In this document: piece by piece, positions 47,712 through 58,792 of the stretch
Layout: every line of letters starts with the position of its first letter
How positions within the stretch are numbered: the first letter of the stretch is position 1
Assembly: GCA_963573315.1 (NCBI GenBank)
Contig: OY752142.1
Location: 3,100,001 to 3,164,000, forward strand
Source: Entomortierella parvispora
Lineage: Eukaryota; Mortierellomycota; Mortierellomycetes; Mortierellales; Mortierellaceae
Direction: 5' to 3'
DNA length: 64,000 nucleotides
Made by a program: the position numbers and the translations under genes
Notes under the pieces: generated by a model
Database searches by the model: none
The model's input: the letters and a program-made list of their open reading frames with translations, nothing else
Told to the model about the DNA's origin: nothing

Positions 47712-49774
47712 ATGCGGGAGGACCAAGACCACAGGCGCTGGAGCAAGGATACGGCAGAGAAAGACATCGAGTTTCATCATGGACCCAACACCGGAAGGAA
47801 CCTTTCCCGGACGGCAAAGGAGACCACACAGGGTACGATCAATCTAACTTGAAGCTAACCAGGTGACTCTCCTCCCCCTCTGCCTCTTTTATGAATCGCA
47901 TTCTGCGTGCATTCTCTTCATAGCTAGCGGAAGCGATTGGACGTCCAACTTCATTGCAGGAACAATAGGAGGTATCTTACTCTTGCCTGCCGGATCGTCT
48001 ATCGAATGGCTGTGAAAGGCGACGCAGGACTGAACCGTTTTCTTTTTTTTTTTTCTTACTATCTCGACTTTAGGCGTTGCTGGATTGTGTGTTGGCCATC
48101 CATGGGGTGAGAACAAGTTTGAATGCATTCGGAATGGAGTCTAATGCCGGTGCCGAATGCTAATCTTTTCTTTTCCTTTCTCAGACACCGTCAAAGTTAG
48201 GCTGCAGTCCAAGGAGCTGGCAGCCAAGTACTCAGGGACATGGAACTGTTTCTCGACCATCTTGCGACAGGAGAAGGTACATTGCAGCAACCCCTCTGTT
48301 CTCTCCCGGCCTTCTTCCTATCAGCTGGCTTCCGATCGCCCCCATGTGCTTGATTGAAATGGTGTGGTCGCACCACAGGTGTGAGTGGTACCGCTGAGCA
48401 GAAAGGAATAACGCTATATCTTTCGTCTTTTTGTTCTTTCTTCTATGCGTCATGGATCCTTTGGTCGACATTGATTGTCTTCTCTTGTCTGACTCTACCG
48501 ATCTAATCCGCCTTGACGATTTCTTTGTGCGCTCAGGTCAAAGGGCTGTACAAGGGCATGGTATGTTGATGGACATCTGGTTTCAATTGCAGTCCTTCTC
48601 GGGCCAGAAGGATACTCGACTAACCTTACCTTCATTATTATTCTCCTGACAACCCGTTTCCGCTGTATCCGTGGGCAATTCTTTTCCGTGCTGGCGTTGA
48701 ATCTCGTCATGGTCTCTTCTGTCTGGCTCCCACACGGCAAATAGGCTTCCCCAATGGTACGACCCTGAAATCCACCTGACGCACGCGCTCTCATTGGACC
48801 AATGTGACTTGCCTATTGTCCCTAACCCTTTTTTGGTTGCCACCATCTGTTTCTGTTCAGGTTGGAGTAGCGCTGGTGAACGCTCTCCTCTTTGGTGTCT
48901 ATGGCTTCTTCATGGATATCCAGATGAAGAATCCAGGCGATGATCCAACATTGACGCAGATCTTCCTGGCTGGCACAGGTTCAGGCGTTGTTAACAGGTA
49001 CTTTGATCGATCAAAGACTTTTTTGTTTTTTCGTTCAACCTCTTGTGCAAGCTGACAGTCCAACTAACACAACTGCTCTCCCTTTTAAAACACAAATCAA
49101 CACAGTTTTATCAGTTGTCCCATGGAGTTGTCAAAGATCAGACTCCAGAACCAACAGGGACCCGTAGGGGCCGGTGGCATCCCAGCCGGAAGTGCGTTTT
49201 ACAAGGGACCCATGGATTGTTTCAAACAAACCTACCGACAGGGCGGAATTCGCGCCTGCTACCGTGGACTCTGGTCCACCATTCTTCGTGAAACGTCCTA
49301 TGGGCCATACTTTTTGAGCTATGAGATCTTTTGTCGTGCATTGACACCCGAAGGACAAAGGACACAAGATCTGTCGAGTGGCCGTCTTGTTGTTGCAGGA
49401 GGATTTGCAGGAATTGCAGGATGGATGAGCACCTATCCAACAGGTACCTTTGACCGATTCAGGCCAAGATTCAATTCTTTGCTGCCTTTATTGACAATTG
49501 CTGACCCCATGACCTTTTTTTTTTTTTTTTCAACTAAACAGACGTGATCAAGACGAGAATTCAAGCACAACATGATTCAACCCCCAAGGCACTGCAATTC
49601 CGTGGGGTTTGGGATTGCACAAAGCAATTGTACAAGGAAGAAGGGTTCAGAGTCTTTTTCAGAGGGGCGAACGCTACTGTGATCCGAGCGTTCCCTTGCA
49701 ATGCGGCCACATTCTTGGTCTACTCGATGGCCATGCGTGCTATGATGCCTTCCTCAGAGGAAGCTTTGGCATAA
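47712..49774 (+). CDS. Mitochondrial carrier, SLC25A45-like, with microexons
   Basis: Three-repeat inner-membrane carrier. Exons: 47712-47832 (start tentative), 47924-47971, 48074-48106, 48185-48276, 48537-48560, 48745-48756, 48861-48998, 49106-49443 and 49542-49774, all in frame (about 342 residues). The three signature motifs are present: GHPWDTVKVRLQS, CPMELSKIRLQNQ and YPTDVIKTRIQAQ. Along its length it resembles human SLC25A45 (YKGMASPM, LVNALLFGVYGF, RGLWSTILRET, ALTPEGQ, VVAGGFAGIAGW and FFRGANATVIRAFPCNAATF all have close counterparts). That group has been linked to import of methylated basic amino acids; the substrate here is inference. Exons of 24 and 12 nt encode VKGLYKGM and ASPM of the first-repeat loop. 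The first 40 residues are weakly supported. TAA is followed by six As, and a T26 tract lies 48 bp further on. Confidence 0.87.
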
Positions 49775-50491
49775 AAAAAAGTATCAGTCGTGTACATTAT
49801 CCAAAATAGACAAGAAAATATCTTTTTTTTTTTTTTTTTTTTTTTTTTGAGGAAGCTCGTTTGAGAGAGATAGATCAAGGGATGTTGCAAAGTGTGGGTC
49901 TTTGGAAGATGGTATTGTTGTGAAACGGGAGGTTTGCTTGTGCTCTCAGTGTCAAAAGAGAAACATGTCGTTTTCTTGCTGTTTTGACGCGTCCACAGTG
50001 ATGCACGGATCTACGCGAGGGTGGACGCGACTGTTTGCCGGACGACGGCGTGGTGCAAGGAAAAGGAAAAGAGGGAAGGTGGAAGGAAGAAAGGAGGGGA
50101 GGGAGGAAGAGGAGAATCGAAAGGAGTAGAGAATGAGGAAACAGGAGGATCGGATCGCAGGGAAGGCACAAGGCGAGGGCATCCATTGCATTGTCCGCTA
50201 CATACCGACGGACCTTTTGTCTTTCATTCTCCTTTTGTTCCCGCAATCATCCAGTCCAATTCAGTCTAGTCTTGTCGCTTCCTTCCTTCCTTCCTTCCTT
50301 CTTTCCTTCTTTCCTTTCTTTCTTGCCTTCTTGCCTCCCTTCTCCTCTTTGGCGCCATTTGCTTTGCTGCACAACCACATCATCATTGTCCATCTCACCT
50401 TTCCTTCCTCAATCTAGTCCATCCTTCCTCTCATCGGCCTCATCTCATCTTTAGTCGTTGCTCTGTTTTCCTCTCGTCTTCACACTCACGC

Positions 50492-50523
<32 letters not shown>

Positions 50524-50532
50524 AGCATCCGT
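49775..50532. other. Intergenic between carrier and IQ protein, with T26 and CCTT repeats
   Basis: 758 bp. It has T26 at 49823-49848, a G/A-rich tract (50055-50140), a (CCTT)n stretch at 50280-50312, C/T-rich DNA to 50460 and a (CA)n run at 50500-50521 ending 11 bp before the next start. No gene is seen. Confidence 0.5.
49823..49848 (+). repeat. Poly(T)26 tract
   Basis: A perfect T run 48 bp beyond the stop of the mitochondrial carrier gene, within its likely 3' UTR or terminator region. Confidence 0.9.
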
Positions 50533-53500
50533 ATGAGTTCGCGCATCAAGGGTCTCTTCTCGAGCAAGAAGAAGAAGGACGAGCGCAACGGCCTGTCGTC
50601 GTCACGGCTACATTCAAAAGAGATCTTTGCTGGCACCGGGTCGAACCACACCTCGACGTCGTCCCTGGCCCTGAGCAAGCAACGCCCGGACTCTGTCGCG
50701 TCCCAAGCCAGCTTCAATTCGGCCCTGGACATGTTCCACCAACGGGAGGTAAATACGGCGTCCATTCCTTTTACTGTCTGTCCTTGTGTTTGTTGTATTT
50801 GTGTGTTTGTGTTGGTATCCTCTCTCTCTCTTGCCATGCAGGCATACATGCATAATGTGTTCTGCCGCAAGGATGCAGGCTAGGAAAAAAGGGACAATGG
50901 GTCGCGGTACACATGGATGAACAAACTGAATGAACAAACGAACAAACGAAAGAGATGAGCCCTTTGTTGTTCTGTCCTACCACGACTGCAATGAGGGCAA
51001 GAGACGGGAAGGAGACAGACGCAGTGCTCATCCCCAGGGCAGAGCAGGCATGCAGCACCCACACCCCTCTGCTCTGCTCTGCCCATGTCCACAACCCAAC
51101 CAGGGATCCAAATCACTCATATATTCTCTTTTTCTCTCTTCCTTCTTGCTCTTTGTTTCTTTTTTCTTCTTCTTTCCTCTTTACAGCGACAGACCCCAAC
51201 TCCCTCCTCCACCGCACCAACCCTGGGTTCTCTTTCCACACAGCAACAACAGAGCGCGACCTCCACCGTCTCGAAAGGATCCTTCGCATCCTTCGCCACC
51301 ACAGGAGACATTGCCACCATGACCTCGGATTCAAAAGTACAAGACCTCGACATCACTGTCCAGCCCATCAAGCCAGGCAATCTTGGCACTCTGCCGCCGA
51401 GTCCACCCCTGTCGCAGCAGCACCTCCCAGAACCAGACATCGAAAGAAAGCAGGAGCCGGCACCGGGGCAGAGCCAGCCTGCACCTCGGACACCACCAAC
51501 AACTGGAGACATGATCGACCATGGCAACGACTCAGGTATGAAAAAAGGGGGGGCGGGGGGGAAGGAGAGAGCCTTCCCCACACCATGGAATGGACGACCA
51601 CAACGATAGCGATAACGACGCTGAGCACCTATTGCAATTCTGGCATCCGGACGCGTCTGGTGTCTGTCTTCCTGCCTCCTTGCATGAGATCTATTAGCAT
51701 TCTGACACAACGATTTTTATGCCTTCTCCGAAATAGTCACGGAAAAGAGATCCATTGCCATGGACATGACCCAGACTCAGCAGCTCTCTGTCCCTGGGGC
51801 GACCAACGGCATCACCAACGGTATCACCAACGGCAACGGCAATAGCAACGGCAACGGCAATGTCACTGCGAATGGCAACCGCTCCTTTAACCAGGGCAAT
51901 CTCTCCTTCTCCACGCGGGACCCCTTCGGCAACTCGTCTCTGCGCTATGACAAGGACGAGAGTCGCATCAGTCAAAAGCGCGATGGATCGTTCGGGGAAC
52001 AGCGGTCTTATGTCCAAGACAACCAACTGAACGAGGATGGGATCTATCTAAACTCAACAACAGAGTTCTTCCCTGTGGAAGATCAGGATGAGCAGGTGTA
52101 TCTGGAGCAATATTCTGAAGGTTAGTCGTTTGTTACTGCAAAGAGGATCTGTCGTGTTTCAACTGTTTAGTGATGCTAACCTCTGTACCATTGCTCTTGT
52201 CAATCCTAAAGAGGGAGACGAGTTCCCAGTGTTGATTCACAAAGTCTCCAAGCTACAAAAACAAGTGCGCGAGATGCGCAAGTTCATGCGAGGACTTGTG
52301 CAACTTCAAGTGGAACAATATGAACCGGCTACAATTATGATTCAAGCTTGGTGGCGTGGATGTCTGGTAAGATCCGTCATATAAGAGGCAAAGTGAAAAG
52401 GCAATGAAAACAGTCCCGTTGATACTGAACCAAACACTGGTATCATCTCTTTAGGTTCGACGCGAGTTGAAGAAACAAAAAGTCTTTTCCTGGCATAGGA
52501 ACCCATCACGCAATGTCAAAAAATTCAAATACTTGACTCGGACGGATCTTCACCAGAGCTGCGAGAGGATCAGTGCTCCAAAACCCTCCATCCTTGTCAC
52601 TGCGGATTTAGGTGGTAAATCTCAAGAACTATTTAAAGACCCCGAATCTCTGTGTGCGAGCCTGTTATTTTTTTCAATCCTGACTCCAGCTTTTTCCTTT
52701 CCACTCCATAGCGGAAAAGGAGATGATTGCAGTGGTCAAGCTGCAAGCAGTCTTTAGAAGTCAACTGGTACAAAGACGGGTCCGGGCACACAAGGAGGGC
52801 AACAGAGCAGCAATGGTCATCCAGTCCCGATGGTACTACACGAATGTTTTCAAAGCAGACACTTGTCCGAACCAGACATTGAGGGGAAAAGCTCTAACAC
52901 GACCCAATTTTTATATTTTATGACAGGCGAGGCTACCGCACAAGGACTTTGGATACACGACTTGGCGTTGAGCAACTTCGTTTCAGGAATCTCAAGATTC
53001 AAAAGGCTTTTGGGCGGGTCTCTATCAAGCTACAATATCTCCAGGGTCGTATTCTTGGTCTGGAGGAAAATAGTTTGCCTTTGCATGAGGCACAGGAGCT
53101 CATCCACAAGGAGATTGAGGACATGGCCGACCAAATTGATGGACTCAAACAGGATCTTGAACATGGGCTGAAGCAATTGGACGAACAAATGTCTGAGGAA
53201 AGGGAACAGTCTACGATCGAGATGAAGGCATTGACAGATAGAATTCAAAAACTCGAAGATGAACTTGGTTCGATAAGAAACTCCAACTCCAAGTATGTCA
53301 AGTGAATGGATGTTTGGCACCTGTACACTTTCCCACTGTATAGTTATTAACAAATCTTGACCTTTGTTCCACTCTTCTAGGATCGAGCGACGAGTCAAAT
53401 CCCTCTCACTCGAAGTTCCCGGTGCTCTACTAGAGACCGACGTGAGCGAACAGGACGACGATGATGACGACGAGTATGAAGTTCAGTACGATGAAGACGG

Positions 53501-54191
53501 CAACAGGATTGAAAAGGCACCCTCCCAGAGAACCAAACGCCGTGAAAGTCTCTTGGATCAACAGCGTAGGCAAGAGGCCGAGGCCGGATCTCGCAGATCA
53601 AGTCAAGTCCATCCGATCATAGACTCGACGGTCAGCGGTAGCCCAACTCCATTGGTGGAATCACCGACATCCATGCAACAGCAACAGCACCGAAGAAGTG
53701 TAGGCAGTGTCCACAGTCAGGGAGCCCCTCGACCGCGGTCCATATCATCACATTCACAGCCATCGCCCTCGCCCGGTCAGACGTTCCCAAGGTCTTTCCC
53801 AGCATCATTTTCGCCCACTTTTTCGAATGCGCAGACCATGCCTGAGAATGGAGCCTTCCCGGCTGGGGTACGTCCTCACTCAATCCCGTACCCTGGAGCG
53901 AGCAACATCAGCAACAACCCTCCGCGGCCCTTGACTATGGACCCCAATCAACTGTTCCGCTTCCATCCGAGCGCGAACCAGTATATACCAGTTTCTCCTT
54001 CGTCCGCGTCGGCTGGAGTGACCTCCTATCCAGGATTACCTACCCCGGATCCGAAAAAGTATGTGTCAATGGACGACTTTGAGTACATGCAAGCCGAAGT
54101 GGATACTCTTCGGATCAACAATGATAGGCTTGAGGGTATGGTCCACGAGCTGACCATGCGCCTTAATGCCATGGCAGCCAAGCTTGGCTAA
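50533..54191 (+). CDS. IQ-motif coiled-coil protein, function unknown
   Basis: Exons 50533-50748, 51187-51535, 51737-52120, 52212-52366, 52455-52614, 52712-52832, 52926-53292 and 53381-54191, all GT-AG and in frame, about 853 residues. I do not recognise an ortholog. Order: basic Ser/Lys-rich start (SSRIKGLFSSKKKKDER); a disordered Ser/Pro/Gln region with NG-rich repeats (ATNGITNGITNGNGNSNGNG); a helix (LIHKVSKLQKQVREMRKFMR); three IQ-type motifs (IMIQAWWRGCLVRRELKKQK, AVVKLQAVFRSQLVQRRVRA, MVIQSRWRGYRTRTL); a long coiled coil (LRFRNLKIQKAFGRVSIKLQ through DRIQKLEDELGSIR); a DDDDDDEYE acidic stretch; Ser/Pro-rich sequence; and a second short C-terminal coiled coil. This looks like a calmodulin- or myosin-light-chain-binding scaffold, perhaps cortical; the role is inference. 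Confidence 0.8.
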
Positions 54192-55317
54192 TAGTGACCC
54201 CCACCCCTTTTCCCCTTTTTAGGGGGTGGAAGGTTCTCTCTCTCTTTTTTTTTTCTTTTTTCTTTTTTGTTGTTCTTTCCTCTTTGTTTGAATTAAAAAA
54301 GAATTGGCCATCAAAACCCTGCAGGACTGCATATGAATACCCTGAAATTATTGTCCTGACGCGTTTCAAGAAAGGGGTCATTGTTGGGGGTTGAAGGGAA
54401 GAGGGGCAGGACGCGTTTCAGTTACACCAGATGTTTGTGCTTGGACCAATTGCTCTCTTTGGTGCGTTGCACAAGACCTTTTTACCATCCGGACATGACA
54501 CTTTGGCGACGAAAGGTCAAAGGTGGAGACTTTCTCGGATCCACACAGAGAAATGATCAACCTTCTGCTGATTTGGCTCCTCGGTCTGTCCAGCAACGTG
54601 GCAGTGAGTCGCAGCGAGCGGGAAGGAGCAACAGAAATAGAGAAAACGGCAAACACGACAAAGTCTCTCACGCTCGCATGATATTCTTCAGGAACCTGTC
54701 GGGTCTTGAGCATGTTTACATTGCTCCGTCGTTCGTTGCCTGCACGCGTAACGAAATGATAAGGGAAGGGATGCGACTGATATCCTGGCGAAAAAGAACA
54801 GATGTCTGTGAGCCATTTGCTATCGTCGCCATCATTGCGGTATGGTCGGCAGGTACTCGAGCGATGGCTCAACAGACCCAACAGACAGGGCGGCAAGAGT
54901 TCTGGGGCGGCGAGGACGACAAAAGACGACGAATAAAACACAGCCTTGCCCCTTGGTGTTCCCTTTTCTTTCCCTTGTCTCCTTCACCCTTCCTTGTCCT
55001 GCTCCGTCCCTCTCTACTTGTGTGTGTCGCCTTTTTCGCTATCCTTTCCCTTTTTTGTTCGCGATCTCCTTCATTCTCCTTCTGGCCTTCATCGGCTACC
55101 TGGCTTCCTGCCTGCAGCTCTGCATGTCTCGATTGTATAACGCTCACAACAATCGTGTGTCTATATTCTTTTATCTCCTTGTTCATGACCACTTGGCTCC
55201 CTTTCACCAAGAAGCAAAGTCGTCCAATCCTCCATCCCATCTTCCTCTTCTTCCTCCTCTCTCCTACTTGCATCTCTTTCTGTCTTCGTCTTCCTTCTTT
55301 CTGCACGTCTTTCTCTC

Positions 55318-55328
<11 letters not shown>

Positions 55329-55370
<42 letters not shown>
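55329..55370 (+). repeat. (CT)n dinucleotide microsatellite
   Basis: About 20 uninterrupted CT units within a much longer pyrimidine tract upstream of the 797-residue ORF. Confidence 0.9.
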
Positions 55371-55372
<2 letters not shown>

Positions 55373-56344
55373 TTCTCCCTCTCTCCGCCTTCCCACCCAA
55401 CCTAACTGAAGACTGGTAAGTCTGCTGCAAAGGACATCTCTTGGAACCCTTGACCACCCCGCCCTTTTGATCTGCATTCAATCTTCTCTCGCTTTTTTTT
55501 TCTTGCCTTCCCCCCACCCACCATTTGCTCCTCCTACTTTACGATTTATTCTTCACTCCCGGAAAGCGAACGTCTACTCCGCGTTGGCGGCGTACATGAA
55601 GTAGGGCCCTTTGTTATTTTATCATCCTTTCCTTTTCTTGTTCAGTCTCCCTATTTTTTTTTTTTTTTTGGTGTTTCCTCTTTTCCCACTCTTTCTCTAG
55701 TTCAACGTTCAAACAACCACTCTCCACATACACGTCGAACGTTGACCCTCTCCATCCATCTCTCTCTACCCCCCGAACACCACCTCCACCACATCCACCA
55801 CCTCCTTCCCCTACTCCACCCACCCACACCCACATACCCCCTTCCTTTCTTCTTGCTTCATTCACATTGCCGACGTAAGCAACACGCACTTTTAAGAATA
55901 GGAGCACTGTACACGGGAAATATCGATTTTAGCCAGCAACGGATTATCTGCATACAAACAAAAAAGATATTCAGCACTGCCATTACCCCCTTCATCAAAG
56001 TCATTAACAATCTGGTGGCTCTCTCTTTTTTTTTTTTTTTTTTTATTTCCTACTTTCCACTCCTTCCTCTTTCCTATTATCCTCTTCCTCCCTCCTATTC
56101 CACTTCCCCTCCTCCCGTTCTTCCTCCTCCTCCTCTTCATATTCTACTCCATTACAGCGACCATCCAGTAGTCAGCAGGAACGAGAAACCTTTTCCAGAA
56201 GTGACCCTGGTTTTTTTTTAAAAAAGAGAGAGAAAAAAAAAAGACCCAAGGAACTATATCAACCCCCAGCTACGATAGGAATCCCTTCTCTTCCTTTCAT
56301 ACAAGTTCCTCTTTCCTCCAAATACCCTTTCCATACTATTACTA

Positions 56345-56348
56345 CTAT

Positions 56349-56384
<36 letters not shown>
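56345..56384 (+). repeat. (TAC)n trinucleotide microsatellite in the 5' leader
   Basis: About 12 TAC/CTA units ending a few bases before the start codon at 56399, so it is likely transcribed in the 5' UTR. Confidence 0.85.
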
Positions 56385-56388
<4 letters not shown>

Positions 56389-56398
56389 TCCCCCTCGA

Positions 56399-58792
56399 AT
56401 GGCGAACGCAATTTCCTCCACCAAACCTCTCGGGTTCCGTCACCTTCAACCTCGAGCAGCCGCGGCCTTGGACTTTAACGAGGACAGCGATGATGACGGC
56501 TTTGAGGGTGGAGGGTTACTCTCGGCCGATTACAAGGCTCAGAGGCGAACGACCCAAGATCTCGTCGATTTCTTCAAATCCGGGCCTCCACCTTCCCCTC
56601 CTCGCCCTTCTCCGTTAGCGCAGATGATGGAGGAAGAAGGTGGAAAGGTCAAGAAGAAGAACTTGTTTTCGCGTTTGAAATCCCGAAAGTCGAGTGCGGT
56701 GTTGAATGAAAAGAGTCGGAATAATAAGGTGGCCCATGCCAACAATACCACGGCGACTACAATGTCGATAAGGACGACGACAACAACAACAACGACGACG
56801 ACAGGGAGTCTGACACTGGGTGGCAGTGGGTTCGGAGGCAGTAGACGATCAAGTGTCCTGGCAGCACCTCTTGGAGGCCCCGGTGGGACCGGGAGCACCG
56901 TCAGCAGTGGAAGTGGAATGACGGTGAGAAACAGCAAGATGAGTCTCTTTAACGCGAGCAACAAGGGTGGTCATGTGAAGCACGCCTCACTGGGCAGTAA
57001 CAGCCATCGCGACAGTTTCACGAGCAATACTTCGTCGGGTCTCAACAAAAAGTACGTGATGATCGCGGTCGATTACCGGGATGTCGAACGTGGCGTGGGT
57101 TCGACCGGGGATTCCACCGCCTTGGCCTCGGGCGCCAGCTCCTTGAACGCCCCTCCGTCTTCTCGAAGGATCGGGGGTAGCAGCGGTAGCACGATTGGAT
57201 CCATGACCCCTCGACGACATAGCCGTATCGTGGAGGAACAGCAAGGTGCTTCTCCTAGACGGTCGTCCTTGTTGACAAGTGGTCTCTTGGTGATTGAAGA
57301 AGCCATGGGAGATGCGAATGGGCTAGCTGGAGACAACAAGCGCAAGTCGATTATCATCCAGTCGAGCGGTGAAAGCTCAAAGTTTGCCTTGGATGGCCCA
57401 CCTCTGTTCTTGGACAGCTTTGCCATCGACACTGATTTTATTACTGGTGTCCCCGCCGCTATCGCTGCTGCTGCTACTACTGCTGCTGTTACTACGACCA
57501 CTGCTGCCGCTGCTACCACTGCCACTGCTGCTGCGGTTACTTTTGCTGCTGCTTCAACGACGACAGCGAACGATCTCGGCCGATCGGCTTTGGTGGCCAA
57601 CAAGAGCCAAGAGAAGAGTGCCTCCGCAGAGGATCTGGGACGGAATAGCCCAAAGCGAGCAAGCAACAACAAGGTCAAGTTCAATGTTGCCCAGCAACCA
57701 CCCATGGACGAGACCTCGGTCACAGAAGCCCTCGCGCAAAGACTCGCCTCCCACAAGACCCAGAAACAACTACAAGCACCTTTAGGTGAGGGTCTGGCGA
57801 CGAAGGAAGAAGAGGAAGAGGAGGAGGCGCCACCAGCCGAGGTGGTCCTTCCAAAGACCACACCGCGTAAAAAAGTGCGCCATGTTCAGATCCAGACGTT
57901 GCATTGTGTGGTTCGACCCATGTACACGCAGACAGAACCCGTGGGCGTAATGGATGTAGAACTCCGAGAGAGATTCTCTCATACCCGTGGTGGATCCGTC
58001 GTCGTCGCGGGCACGACGACCGAGATTGGCACGTCCACTTCGATGGACATGGTGACCTCCTCTGCCTCCTCCTCCCCCATGAGCACGGCTTCTTCCTCAA
58101 GCTCTTCAACCTCGACAAAGAAGGATTCCATCTCGTTGAGCACTGGAAGGCCCAATTCCAAGGTCGCCAGTCTGGTCGCTTCCTTGACCCAGCCCACTGC
58201 CGCCACGACCGCGACCACGACCACGCTTTCCAGCCCTGCAACGCTTGCCCGAAGTGCTGTCATCGCTGCCGCCGCGACCACCACCTCGACCTCGACCTCG
58301 ACTTCAACCGATGCCGCCGTCACGGCCCCGATCGTCGACACGGCCGCGTCCACGACCGACCTCTCCAACGCGGACATGGTGACGCTCCAGGCCGAGCTAT
58401 TGGTCCTGAGACAACAAAACGGTCAACTCCAGACCCAAGTCAAGACCCTGGAACGCCATCTGGCGGCCGAGTCGCGTGCTCGTACCCGGACCGCGGTGGC
58501 CATGCAAGACACGCGTGACAAGTTTGAGATGCTCTCTGCCATGGCGTACAAGAAATTGAAGGAGATGATCTTTCAACGCCATGTGTTGGAATTGGAGGTG
58601 CAAGAACTTCGGGCAAAGGTGGATCTGAACGAGAATGCGACGACGACGACGACGGCTGCGGGTGATGCGCCTTCCTCGGCTACGGCGGCGGTGGAGGCAG
58701 AGCCAGAAGCGGCTTTGCCAACGGAGGAAGCGGTCCGAGAAGGCGAAAGATTGTTCTTGCAGCAACAACAGCAACAGACTGTTACTGTCTGA
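56399..58792 (+). CDS. Low-complexity protein with C-terminal coiled coil, function unknown
   Basis: A single open exon of 797 codons, unlike its intron-rich neighbours. Not recognised. Order: an acidic patch (DFNEDSDDDGF); a short motif RRTTQDLVDFFKSGPPPSPP; a basic stretch (KVKKKNLFSRLKSRKSSAV); long Ser/Thr/Gly/Ala-rich regions with Thr and Ala runs (TTTTTTTTTT near residue 126; AAAATTAAVTTTTAAAATTA near 360); a KKVRHVQIQTLHCVVRPMYT segment near 485 that looks more ordered; and a C-terminal coiled coil (ADMVTLQAELLVLRQQNGQL through MIFQRHVLELEVQELRAKVD), then Q-rich residues. The coiled coil and the acidic/DLVDFF segment look most likely to be conserved. A cortical or septal scaffold is a guess. 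The ATG is the first in a frame that is closed upstream. Confidence 0.65.
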   Translation: MANAISSTKPLGFRHLQPRAAAALDFNEDSDDDGFEGGGLLSADYKAQRRTTQDLVDFFKSGPPPSPPRPSPLAQMMEEEGGKVKKKNLFSRLKSRKSSAVLNEKSRNNKVAHANNTTATTMSIRTTTTTTTTTTGSLTLGGSGFGGSRRSSVLAAPLGGPGGTGSTVSSGSGMTVRNSKMSLFNASNKGGHVKHASLGSNSHRDSFTSNTSSGLNKKYVMIAVDYRDVERGVGSTGDSTALASGASSLNAPPSSRRIGGSSGSTIGSMTPRRHSRIVEEQQGASPRRSSLLTSGLLVIEEAMGDANGLAGDNKRKSIIIQSSGESSKFALDGPPLFLDSFAIDTDFITGVPAAIAAAATTAAVTTTTAAAATTATAAAVTFAAASTTTANDLGRSALVANKSQEKSASAEDLGRNSPKRASNNKVKFNVAQQPPMDETSVTEALAQRLASHKTQKQLQAPLGEGLATKEEEEEEEAPPAEVVLPKTTPRKKVRHVQIQTLHCVVRPMYTQTEPVGVMDVELRERFSHTRGGSVVVAGTTTEIGTSTSMDMVTSSASSSPMSTASSSSSSTSTKKDSISLSTGRPNSKVASLVASLTQPTAATTATTTTLSSPATLARSAVIAAAATTTSTSTSTSTDAAVTAPIVDTAASTTDLSNADMVTLQAELLVLRQQNGQLQTQVKTLERHLAAESRARTRTAVAMQDTRDKFEMLSAMAYKKLKEMIFQRHVLELEVQELRAKVDLNENATTTTTAAGDAPSSATAAVEAEPEAALPTEEAVREGERLFLQQQQQQTVTV

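Larger units (their letters stand above)
54192..56398. other. 2.2 kb C/T-rich upstream region of the 797-residue ORF
   Basis: No supported gene. After an unusual CCCTTTTTAGGGGG palindrome and T-rich DNA (54210-54280), the left 700 bp is mixed. From 54940 on the plus strand is strongly C/T-rich, with (CT)n at 55329-55370, T15-17 runs near 55655 and 56028, CCACCTCCACCACATCCACC-type repeats (55780-55840) and a TAC trinucleotide repeat at 56345-56384 that ends 14 bp before the ATG. It probably contains a promoter and a long leader, possibly spliced. Confidence 0.5.

Noticed and set aside
54381-55409. 342-codon plus-strand open frame
   Set aside because: It begins without ATG, runs through C/T-rich DNA and a (CT)n repeat, and shows no domain-like composition. 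It is a by-product of base bias.
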